Shown here: positions 1-9,522 of the stretch, in pieces
How positions within the stretch are numbered: the stretch's first letter is position 1
Layout of the letters: each line of letters starts with the position of its first letter
Assembly (NCBI GenBank): GCA_040902745.1
Contig: JBBDWR010000007.1
Coordinates: forward strand, 1 to 39,730
DNA length: 39,730 bases
Origin: JBBDWR01 sp040902745
GTDB lineage: Bacteria > Actinomycetota > UBA4738 > HRBIN12
Direction: 5' to 3'
Notes under the pieces: generated by a model
Told to the model about the DNA's origin: nothing
What the model saw: the letters and a program-made list of their open reading frames with translations, nothing else
The model's database searches: none
Made by a program: the position numbers and the translations under genes

Positions 1-54
1 CATCGTGCCGATGTTGACGTGCGGCTTGGTGCGCTCGAACTTCTGCTTGGACAT
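1..54 (-). CDS. tuf: Elongation factor Tu, N-terminus only (cut by window edge)
   Basis: Only the first 18 codons are inside the window. They read MSKQKFERTKPHVNIGTM, the canonical EF-Tu start that leads into the first GTPase strand. EF-Tu delivers aminoacyl-tRNA to the ribosome. The ATG is at 52-54, preceded by a purine-rich AGAGGAAG about 10 nt upstream, and it lies 17 nt after the fusA stop, so it is the last gene of the str operon. Identity is secure from the N-terminus and gene order; nothing can be said about the rest of the gene. Confidence 0.95.
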   Translation of the reverse strand, partial: MSKQKFERTKPHVNIGTM

Positions 55-71
55 GGCTCTGGCTTCCTCTC

Positions 72-2246
72 TTATTCCCCGCGGACCCGGGCGACGATCT
101 CGTCGGCGATGCTCTTGGGCACTTCGGCGTAGGACTTCAACTGCATCGGGGAGTGCGAAGCGCGCCCCTGGGTACGGGAGCGCAAGTCGGTCGCGTAGCC
201 GAACAGCTCCGCGAGCGGAACGACGACCTTGATCGACTTCTGACCGCTGCGCTCGTCGATCTCCTCGACGCGTCCCCGGCGGGCGGTCACGTCGCCCATC
301 ACGTCGCCCATGAAGTCTTCCGGCGTGATCACGTCGAAGGCCATCACAGGCTCCAGCAGGACCGGATCGGCGCGCTTGGCCGCCTCTTTCAACGCCATCG
401 ACCCGGCGATCTTGAACGCCATCTCCGAGGAGTCGACGTCGTGGTAGCTGCCGTCGATCAACGTGGCGCGGACGTCGACGAGCGGGTAGCCGGCGAGGAT
501 GCCGCCCTCGGCCGCTTCCTGGATGCCGGCGTCGACCGGTCCGATGTACTCCCGAGGGATCGATCCTCCGCGGATCTTGTCGATGAACTCGTATCCGCCG
601 CCCTCGCCCGTGGGCTCCAGGTCGATGTAGACATGGCCGAACTGCCCGCGACCACCGGTCTGGCGCACGAATCGCGCCTCGACCTTGTGCACGGTCTTGC
701 GGATCGTCTCGCGGTAGGCGACCTGCGGCTTGCCGACGTTGGCGTCGACGCTGAACTCGCGCTTGAGGCGGTCGACGATGATGTCGAGGTGGAGCTCGCC
801 CATGCCGGAGATGACGGTTTGGCCGGTCTCGTCGTCGAACTTCACGACGAAGGTGGGGTCCTCGTCCGACAGCTTGGCCAGTCCCGCGCCGAGCTTGTCC
901 TGGTCGGCCTTCGTCTTGGGCTCCACGGCTACCGAGATCACGGGCGTGGGGAAGCTGATCGCCTCGAGCACGACCGGCTCGGCCGGGTCGCAGATCGTGT
1001 CGCCGGTGGTCGCGTGCTTGAGACCGACGACCGCGACGATGTCGCCCGTGAAAGCGGCATCCATGTCCTCGCGGTGGTTCGCGTGCATCTGCAGGATGCG
1101 ACCGATGCGCTCTTTGCGGTCCTTGGAGGAGTTGGTCACGTGCGAACCCGCACGCAGCACGCCGGAGTACACACGCATGTAGGTGAGGCGCCCGACGTAC
1201 GGGTCGGACATGATCTTGAACGCGAGCGAGGCGAACGGCTCGTCGTCGGACGGCTTGCGGATCAGCTCGTGCTCCGGGCCGTTAGGACGGTGCCCCACGA
1301 CCGGCTCGACGTCGGTGGGCGCCGGCAGGTAGTGCACGATCGCGTCGAGCAGCAGCTGAACGCCCTTGTTCTTGAACGCGGAGCCGCACAGCACCGGAAC
1401 GCCGTGGCCCTCGAGGGTCGCCTTGCGGATCGCTGCGCGCAGCTCGTCGCGCGTCGGCTCCTGCTCCTCGACGAACTTCTCCATCAACGCCTCGTCGTGC
1501 TCGGCCAGCTTCTCGAACAAGGTGTGGCGGTCGGCCTTGGCGCGCTCCAGGTACTCGTCGGGGATCGGGACGTCTTTCCAGTCCTCCCCCATCTCGCCTT
1601 CCCAGTAGTGGGCGTTGAAGTCGACGAGGTCGATCACGCCGTGGAAATCGGCTTCGGTGCCCCAAGGGATGTGCAGCACGAGCGGGTTGGCGGCGAGCCG
1701 GTCGACGATCATGTCGACGGTGCGCTCGAAGTTGGCGCCGGTGCGGTCCATCTTGTTGACGAAGCAGATGCGCGGGACGTCGTAGGTGTCCGCCTGGCGC
1801 CACACCGTCTCGGACTGCGGCTCGACCCCGGCGACGGCGTCGAAGACCGCGACCGCACCGTCGAGGACCCGCAGGGACCGCTCGACTTCGACCGTGAAGT
1901 CGACGTGGCCGGGCGTGTCGATGATGTTGATCCAGTGGTCCTTCCACGTGCACGTGGTGGCCGCGGAGGTGATCGTGATGCCGCGCTCGCGCTCTTGGAC
2001 CATCCAGTCCATGGCTGCGGTGCCCTCGTGGACCTCACCGATCTTGTAGGCCTTGCCGGTGTAGTAGAGGATGCGCTCGGTCGTGGTGGTCTTGCCCGCG
2101 TCGATGTGGGCCATGATCCCGATGTTGCGGGTCAGGGCGAGCGGGAACTCCCGGATAACCAGGCCCTTGCCGGCCCCTCCGGTCTGCTTGCCTTTGACCT
2201 GCTCTGCAGCTTCAGCCACGTGCATCTTCTCCGCCGGCTCGGCCAT
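72..2246 (-). CDS. fusA: Elongation factor G
   Basis: Translational GTPase that drives ribosomal translocation and, with RRF, ribosome recycling. The 724-residue product shows the P-loop AHIDAGKT at about 46-53, DTPGH at 110-114 and NKMD at 164-167, then EF-G domains II-V ending in a domain-V segment with YATDLRSRTQGRA. The ATG at 2244-2246 has a good Shine-Dalgarno (GGAGGG, complement of 2255-2260) 8 nt upstream. This start gives about 30 extra residues before the usual EF-G beginning (PLALTRNIGIMAHIDAG); Met8 is an alternative start but no candidate start lies right at the conserved domain. It follows rpsG in the str operon after a UUCG-capped hairpin. Confidence 0.97.
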   Translation of the reverse strand: MAEPAEKMHVAEAAEQVKGKQTGGAGKGLVIREFPLALTRNIGIMAHIDAGKTTTTERILYYTGKAYKIGEVHEGTAAMDWMVQERERGITITSAATTCTWKDHWINIIDTPGHVDFTVEVERSLRVLDGAVAVFDAVAGVEPQSETVWRQADTYDVPRICFVNKMDRTGANFERTVDMIVDRLAANPLVLHIPWGTEADFHGVIDLVDFNAHYWEGEMGEDWKDVPIPDEYLERAKADRHTLFEKLAEHDEALMEKFVEEQEPTRDELRAAIRKATLEGHGVPVLCGSAFKNKGVQLLLDAIVHYLPAPTDVEPVVGHRPNGPEHELIRKPSDDEPFASLAFKIMSDPYVGRLTYMRVYSGVLRAGSHVTNSSKDRKERIGRILQMHANHREDMDAAFTGDIVAVVGLKHATTGDTICDPAEPVVLEAISFPTPVISVAVEPKTKADQDKLGAGLAKLSDEDPTFVVKFDDETGQTVISGMGELHLDIIVDRLKREFSVDANVGKPQVAYRETIRKTVHKVEARFVRQTGGRGQFGHVYIDLEPTGEGGGYEFIDKIRGGSIPREYIGPVDAGIQEAAEGGILAGYPLVDVRATLIDGSYHDVDSSEMAFKIAGSMALKEAAKRADPVLLEPVMAFDVITPEDFMGDVMGDVTARRGRVEEIDERSGQKSIKVVVPLAELFGYATDLRSRTQGRASHSPMQLKSYAEVPKSIADEIVARVRGE

Positions 2247-2268
2247 CTACCGAGCCCTCCAGTAGAAC

Positions 2269-2290
2269 GCCGGGCCCCGAAGGACCCGGC
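2269..2290 (-). other. UUCG-capped hairpin between rpsG and fusA
   Basis: On the minus-strand transcript a 9-bp GC-rich stem (GCCGGGTCC with GGGCCCGGC, one G-U pair) closes a UUCG tetraloop. It lies after the rpsG stop and 22 nt upstream of the fusA ATG. There is no U-tract, so a full terminator is unlikely; an RNA-processing or 3'-end stabilising element in the str mRNA is a reasonable inference. Confidence 0.6.
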
Positions 2291-2308
2291 CCGTGTCGCG
2301 TGTTCGGA

Positions 2309-2779
2309 TTACCACCGGTAGTGCGCGAACGCCTTGTTCGCCTCGGCCATCTTGTGCATGTCCTCGCGGCGCTTAACCGAGGCACCCTGGCCCTGCGAGG
2401 CGTCCATGATCTCGGCGACGAGCCGATCCGACATCGAGTTCTCCCGCCGCGCTCGCGCGAAGTTGACGAGCCAACGCAGCGCGAGCGTGTTGCCGCGGCT
2501 CGGACGTACTTCGACCGGGACCTGGTAGTTAGCACCGCCGACGCGCCGAGAACGCACCTCGAGCATCGGACGGACGTTCTCTACCGCCTTCTTGAGCGTG
2601 ATCACGGGATCGTTGGCCGTACGCTCGCTGATCTGCTCGAGCGCCTTGTACACGATGCGCTCGGCGGTGTTCTTCTTACCGTCGAGCAGCACCTTGTTGA
2701 TCAATTGCGTGACCAGCGGGTTCTGGTAGACCGGATCGGGAGCGGTCTCACGATGGAAGGCGGGGCCACGACGGGGCAT
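2309..2779 (-). CDS. rpsG: 30S ribosomal protein S7
   Basis: Primary 16S rRNA-binding protein that nucleates assembly of the 30S head and lines the E site. The 156-residue product is the usual bacterial length, begins MPRRGPAFHRE and contains the conserved blocks KNTAERIVYKAL, NVRPMLEVRSRRVGGANYQVP and RWLVNFARAR, ending in FAHYRW. The ATG at 2777-2779 is 3 nt after the rpsL stop and is preceded by a GAGGGCGGCGAG purine block inside the end of rpsL, which indicates translational coupling. Second gene of the str operon. Confidence 0.98.
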   Translation of the reverse strand: MPRRGPAFHRETAPDPVYQNPLVTQLINKVLLDGKKNTAERIVYKALEQISERTANDPVITLKKAVENVRPMLEVRSRRVGGANYQVPVEVRPSRGNTLALRWLVNFARARRENSMSDRLVAEIMDASQGQGASVKRREDMHKMAEANKAFAHYRW

Positions 2780-2782
2780 CGG

Positions 2783-3160
2783 TTACTCGCCGCCCTCTCG
2801 CTTGGTGCCGTATCTCGAGCGGGCCTGCTTGCGGCCCTTCACGCTGGCGGTGTCGAGTGCTCCACGGACGATCTTGTAGCGAACGCCCGGCATGTCCTTC
2901 ACGCGGCCTCCGCGGACGAGGACGATCGAGTGTTCCTGCAGGTTGTGCCCCTCACCCGGGATGTACGCGGTGACCTCGATCCCCGAGCTGAGGCGTACTC
3001 GCGCAACCTTGCGCAGCGCAGAGTTCGGCTTCTTCGGGGTCATCGTGTACACGCGCGTACAGACCCCGCGACGCTGCGGAGAGTTCTTGAGGGCGGGCGC
3101 CTTTGTCTTCTTGGGCGGACGCTCTCGACCCTTGCGTACCAACTGTTGGATCGTGGGCAT
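2783..3160 (-). CDS. rpsL: 30S ribosomal protein S12
   Basis: Decoding-centre protein, first gene of the str operon. The product has 125 residues: MPTIQQLVRKGRE at the start, TPKKPNSALRK at 41-51 and RVKDMPGVRYK at 86-96. Lys43, Lys88 and Pro91, the positions classically changed in streptomycin resistance, are wild type; Asp89 (the beta-methylthiolation site) is present. The frame is open for another 59 codons upstream, but that stretch lacks S12 homology and contains the leader hairpin, so the ATG at 3158-3160, with GGAAGAG just upstream, is chosen. Confidence 0.97.
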   Translation of the reverse strand: MPTIQQLVRKGRERPPKKTKAPALKNSPQRRGVCTRVYTMTPKKPNSALRKVARVRLSSGIEVTAYIPGEGHNLQEHSIVLVRGGRVKDMPGVRYKIVRGALDTASVKGRKQARSRYGTKREGGE

Positions 3161-3206
3161 AGCTCTTCCGTCTGTCGGCGGTGCCGTTACAGGGCCTTCC
3201 GAACGA

Positions 3207-3234
3207 GAAGCCGGGACCGTGCGGGCCCGGCTTC
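3207..3234 (-). promoter_or_regulatory. Perfect hairpin in the str-operon leader
   Basis: A perfect 9-bp inverted repeat (3207-3215 GAAGCCGGG with 3226-3234 CCCGGCTTC, 10-nt loop) lies 46 nt upstream of rpsL in the predicted 5' leader. There is no U-tract on the minus strand, so this is not a standard intrinsic terminator. It may be a translational or processing element, or a binding site for an S7- or S12-type repressor; that role is inference. Confidence 0.5.
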
Positions 3235-3343
3235 CAGGGACGACGACGTGCGTTCGCAGCGCGCGATACGTCCCTTGGGAACCCCCTCGGACTAAAAACT
3301 CAGATCCGCGAACCACCTGCTGGCTCGCGAGGCGCAATCGCCA

Positions 3344-3373
3344 AGGCTACTAGGCACGGAACCCGACCGTCAA
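3344..3373 (-). promoter_or_regulatory. Predicted sigma-A promoter of the str operon
   Basis: On minus, TTGACG (complement of 3368-3373) is followed after 18 nt by TAGCCT (complement of 3344-3349). Transcription would start near 3337, giving a leader of about 177 nt before rpsL. It is the best -35/-10 pair I found in the rpsL-CAP intergenic region. Confidence 0.5.
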
Positions 3374-3424
3374 ACGGAAGGTGCAGGTCGCAAGGCGGAT
3401 TCGCCCTGTATCCCGTGTCTGGGG

Positions 3425-3430
3425 TAGGGT
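3425..3430 (+). promoter_or_regulatory. Predicted -10 box for a leaderless CAP-protein transcript
   Basis: TAGGGT is followed by exactly 9 nt and then the ATG at 3440, with no Shine-Dalgarno. A start site 7-9 nt after a TAnnnT -10 box would coincide with the start codon, the arrangement known for leaderless actinobacterial mRNAs. No good -35 is visible. Confidence 0.5.
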
Positions 3431-3439
3431 ACCCGGCCG

Positions 3440-3895
3440 ATGGGACGATGCGCCGTTGTGCTGACCCTCGTGCTCGGACTAGCCCTGCCTGCGCTCCCCG
3501 CCCGGGCGGCGGATCCGGAGACCCGGCTCCGACGCATGATCAACGAGGAACGTGTCCGCAGGGACCTCGTTCCGCTCAAGGGCGCCCGTAAGGCCGATCG
3601 GCTGGCCGAGAGCCACAGTCGCAAGATGGCTCGCGCGGGAACCGTTTCGTCATCGCGCAACGTCGAGCGCGCCCTGCGCAGGCGCGGCTACCGCTTCTCC
3701 TCCTGGGGGGAGAACGTCGGTTGCCGGCAGACCCTCCGCGCGATGCACCGATCGTTCATGCACCGGCAGGCGTCGCGTCGCAACATCCTGTTGCGCAGGT
3801 TCCGTCGGGTGGGGATCGGTGTCGTGGTCACCGAGCGCGATCCCCGGGTCTGCAACGGCGCGACCGTGTGGGTCACGCAGATCTTCTTCGGGTAG
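3440..3895 (+). CDS. Secreted CAP/SCP-domain-like protein
   Basis: 151 residues. Residues 1-23 form a signal peptide: a short basic start, a hydrophobic core and an ARA cleavage site before ADPE. The mature part resembles a short bacterial CAP (SCP/TAPS) domain: MINEERVRRDLVPL helix, HSRKM at 59-63, GENVG at 90-94, an RRNIL block at 113-117, and a final strand VWVTQIFFG. The His expected in the usual WMNSPGHRANIL-type motif aligns with Ser112, so the classic His/Glu cavity is incomplete. Cys95 and a Cys near 136 could form a disulfide. Exported; molecular role unknown. The next gene begins 10 nt after its stop. Confidence 0.8.
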   Translation: MGRCAVVLTLVLGLALPALPARAADPETRLRRMINEERVRRDLVPLKGARKADRLAESHSRKMARAGTVSSSRNVERALRRRGYRFSSWGENVGCRQTLRAMHRSFMHRQASRRNILLRRFRRVGIGVVVTERDPRVCNGATVWVTQIFFG

Positions 3896-3898
3896 CGT
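3893..3898 (+). promoter_or_regulatory. Predicted -10 box for a leaderless phosphatase transcript
   Basis: TAGCGT overlaps the TAG stop of the CAP gene and lies 7 nt before the GTG at 3906. No Shine-Dalgarno is present, so the phosphatase gene may have its own leaderless transcript as well as read-through. Confidence 0.4.
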
Positions 3899-3905
3899 CG
3901 CGGTC

Positions 3906-4706
3906 GTGCCCCACGCTTCCTCCGATCTTCGCGCCCTGCGCTCCCTGGCCGAGCGCGCCGCCCGGCGAGGTGGCGAGGTCGTGCGAAGCGGTGCGTCCGA
4001 GCGGGCGGCCGAGCAGAAGGGCACGGGCGACTACGTCACGGAGGTCGACCGGGCATCCGAGCGCGCGATCCTCTCGTTGCTCGGGGCCGAGACGCCCGAC
4101 ATCGCAGTGCTCGCCGAGGAGCAGACCGGCACGGGTCTGGACGGCGAGGATCGCTACTGGGTCGTCGACCCGTTGGACGGCACAACGAACTTCGTGCACG
4201 GCTTCCCCTTGGTCGGGGTATCCGTCGCGCTGGTAGACGAAGGTCGGCCGACCGTCGGAGCGATCCACGCGCCTTTCTTGGACGAGACGTGGGTGGCGGC
4301 GCGCGGCGAGGGAGCGTTCGCGTTGCGGGATGGAACCGAACCGAGCCGCATGCGCGTGTCGAGCCGCTCGCCGAGCCAGGCGGTCGTGGGAACCGGATTC
4401 CCTTTCCGGCGCAAAGACCGCCTCGCCGAATACCTGCAGGTGTTCCGCTGGGCGTTGGAGCGGTTCGAGGATCTGCGCCGCCCCGGCGCGGCCGCGCTGG
4501 ATCTCGCGTGGGTGGCGGCGGGCGTGTTCGACGGGTTCTTCGAGCTGGCGCTCTCGCCGTGGGACGTCGCGGCCGGAGGCTTGCTGATCGAGGAGGCCGG
4601 TGGCCTGGTGACCGACTGGTCCGGCGGCGACGGCTGGCTGCGTGGCGACATCCTTGCCGGATCGCCCGCGGTGCACGACGAACTGCTGCAGCTGACCCAG
4701 GACTAG
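3906..4706 (+). CDS. Inositol monophosphatase family protein
   Basis: 266 residues, the usual length for the Mg2+-dependent IMPase/FBPase-like phosphatases. The metal-site motifs are visible: DYVTEVD at 42-48, AEEQ at 70-73, DPLDGTTNF at 88-96 and WDVAAGG near 215, the last supplying the catalytic Asp. The family hydrolyses inositol-1-phosphate, histidinol phosphate, PAP or sugar phosphates; the substrate cannot be decided from sequence. GTG at 3906 is the only sensible start before the conserved domain; the upstream open frame overlaps the CAP gene. It ends 10 nt before the convergent MarR gene. Confidence 0.92.
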   Translation: MPHASSDLRALRSLAERAARRGGEVVRSGASERAAEQKGTGDYVTEVDRASERAILSLLGAETPDIAVLAEEQTGTGLDGEDRYWVVDPLDGTTNFVHGFPLVGVSVALVDEGRPTVGAIHAPFLDETWVAARGEGAFALRDGTEPSRMRVSSRSPSQAVVGTGFPFRRKDRLAEYLQVFRWALERFEDLRRPGAAALDLAWVAAGVFDGFFELALSPWDVAAGGLLIEEAGGLVTDWSGGDGWLRGDILAGSPAVHDELLQLTQD

Positions 4707-4716
4707 CGGTCACGCA

Positions 4717-5238
4717 TCATGCGTCCCATTCCCACGCCGCAGCCGAGGGACGTCCCCTCAGCCGTTCGATCGACCGGATGTAGGACCGCAACAGGTGCAG
4801 GAACGGCATACGGCGCTCGTCTCCGAACGGCTGGGTGAGCATCCGCTCGAACGAGACGATCGTCCGGTCGGCCCTCTGGAACGCGTCGGATCCTGCATCG
4901 GTGATCTGCACGACGTAGGCTCCCCTGCCGTCGAACGTGCGGTGCCGTCGAACGAGGCCGAGTGCTTCGAGTCGCCGGATCGTCGCGTGCATCGATTGGC
5001 GGGTCACACCGCTCGCGAACGCGAGGTCGGTCGGGGGACGCTCCGGGCCGACGGCGAGATCGTGCAGGACGAGGAACTGGACGATCGTCAGTCCGACCGG
5101 CCGGAGCGCCTCACGGACGAGCCCTTCGTTGGCCCGTGCGGCGTGGTGGACCAGCCACGTGAGTCGCTGGTCCTGCCGTCGGAGGTCGAGCTCGTCGTCG
5201 AGGTAGTCGGGATCGGGGTCGGGGTCGGGGTCGGGCAC
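4717..5238 (-). CDS. MarR-family transcriptional regulator
   Basis: About 173 residues with a MarR winged-helix core: helices before RPVGLTIVQFLVLHDLA, a recognition region GVTRQSMHATIRRLEALGLVRRH, and a wing with DGRGAYVVQIT; the C-terminal helices would dimerise. I chose the GTG at 5236-5238 because a perfect AGGAGG (complement of 5248-5253) lies 9 nt upstream; a GTG at 5256 would overlap that Shine-Dalgarno. The N-terminus is an odd (PD)5 run encoded by a hexanucleotide repeat and followed by an acidic stretch. Four 16-bp dyads of one consensus lie upstream, so autoregulation is very likely. Ligand unknown. It is just downstream of rpoC in the same orientation. Confidence 0.9.
   Translation of the reverse strand: MPDPDPDPDPDYLDDELDLRRQDQRLTWLVHHAARANEGLVREALRPVGLTIVQFLVLHDLAVGPERPPTDLAFASGVTRQSMHATIRRLEALGLVRRHRTFDGRGAYVVQITDAGSDAFQRADRTIVSFERMLTQPFGDERRMPFLHLLRSYIRSIERLRGRPSAAAWEWDA
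5206..5235. repeat. Hexanucleotide tandem repeat encoding (Pro-Asp)5
   Basis: Five 6-bp units, GTCGGG with one ATCGGG variant at 5212-5217, lie in frame at the N-terminus of the MarR gene. Changes in copy number would add or remove Pro-Asp pairs without a frameshift. The run sits immediately after the chosen start codon. Confidence 0.85.
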
Positions 5239-5272
5239 GACGGTGGTCCTCCTCACCTCATGCCGCCTCGCG

Positions 5273-5288
5273 CGTCAACGCGTTGACG
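5273..5288. promoter_or_regulatory. Putative MarR operator, site 1 (perfect palindrome)
   Basis: CGTCAACGCGTTGACG is a perfect 16-bp palindrome, 34 bp upstream of the chosen MarR start. It has the core GTCA-N6-TGAC shared with sites 3 and 4. Its place directly before a MarR gene is typical of an autoregulatory operator. Confidence 0.7.
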
Positions 5289-5318
5289 ACTTAGGGGAGA
5301 GCCATTGCGGCGCTGTCC

Positions 5319-5334
5319 CGTCAGTGTGTTTACG
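5319..5334. promoter_or_regulatory. Putative MarR operator, site 2
   Basis: CGTCAGTGTGTTTACG matches the array consensus CGTCARYNNRYTGACG except in its right half (TTACG for TGACG). It starts 46 bp after the start of site 1 and 23 bp before site 3, on the same helical phasing. It also forms an inverted repeat with site 3. Confidence 0.55.
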
Positions 5335-5341
5335 AGAATCT

Positions 5342-5357
5342 CGTCAGCACACTGACG
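5342..5357. promoter_or_regulatory. Putative MarR operator, site 3
   Basis: CGTCAGCACACTGACG matches the consensus half-sites exactly. Together with the preceding bases it gives the extended form TCTCGTCA-N4-ACTGACG, which recurs at site 4. Confidence 0.65.
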
Positions 5358-5387
5358 CCTGTGGCCCGCGAGACCGCAGGAATGTCT

Positions 5388-5403
5388 CGTCAACCAACTG
5401 ACG
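5388..5403. promoter_or_regulatory. Putative MarR operator, site 4
   Basis: CGTCAACCAACTGACG lies inside a longer inverted repeat (GTCTCGTCA at 5384-5392 and TGACGAGAC at 5399-5407, 6-nt spacer). It starts 46 bp after site 3. The longer repeat could also form a hairpin in RNA, but neither strand has a U-tract after it. Confidence 0.65.
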
Positions 5404-5419
5404 AGACCCTCGGACCTGT

Positions 5420-5452
5420 GCAATCGCTGTGCAATCGCTGTGCAGTCGCTGT
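5420..5452. repeat. Three tandem copies of an 11-bp repeat
   Basis: GCAATCGCTGT at 5420-5430 and 5431-5441, then GCAGTCGCTGT (one change) at 5442-5452, with no spacers. Eleven bp is close to one helical turn, so the copies face the same side of the DNA. It lies between the operator array and the rpoC 3' end. Function unknown; the copies are far too short for a CRISPR. Confidence 0.85.
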
Positions 5453-5480
5453 AAGGATCGCACGCCCTGCCGACACGAAG

Positions 5481-5512
5481 GCGGCGCGCACACCTCTCGG
5501 CATGCGCGCCGC
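5481..5512 (-). terminator. GC-rich hairpin after rpoC, probable terminator
   Basis: A perfect 10-bp inverted repeat (5481-5490 GCGGCGCGCA, 5503-5512 TGCGCGCCGC, 12-nt loop) begins 7 nt after the rpoC stop. There is no U-tract, which is common for actinobacterial terminators. It would separate rpoBC transcription from the MarR region. Confidence 0.6.
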
Positions 5513-5519
5513 GCGTGCG

Positions 5520-9458
<3,939 letters not shown>

Positions 9459-9522
9459 TTAAGCGTTCGCCTCCTCGAGACCCTCGCAACCCTGCACCTG
9501 GAACAACCTGTCGCTATTCCCG

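Noticed and set aside
153..2321. Very long open frame antisense to fusA
   Set aside because: High-GC codon bias keeps the opposite frame open; the product has no recognisable domain while fusA is certain.
3161..3337. 59-codon N-terminal extension of S12
   Set aside because: No S12 homology, contains the leader hairpin, and the internal ATG at 3160 starts with the canonical S12 N-terminus and has a Shine-Dalgarno.
5384..5407. Intrinsic terminator made by the inverted repeat GTCTCGTCA / TGACGAGAC
   Set aside because: No U-tract on either strand and it matches the dyad array; treated as an operator.
5420..5452. CRISPR-like array
   Set aside because: Units are 11 bp with no spacers and no cas genes nearby.
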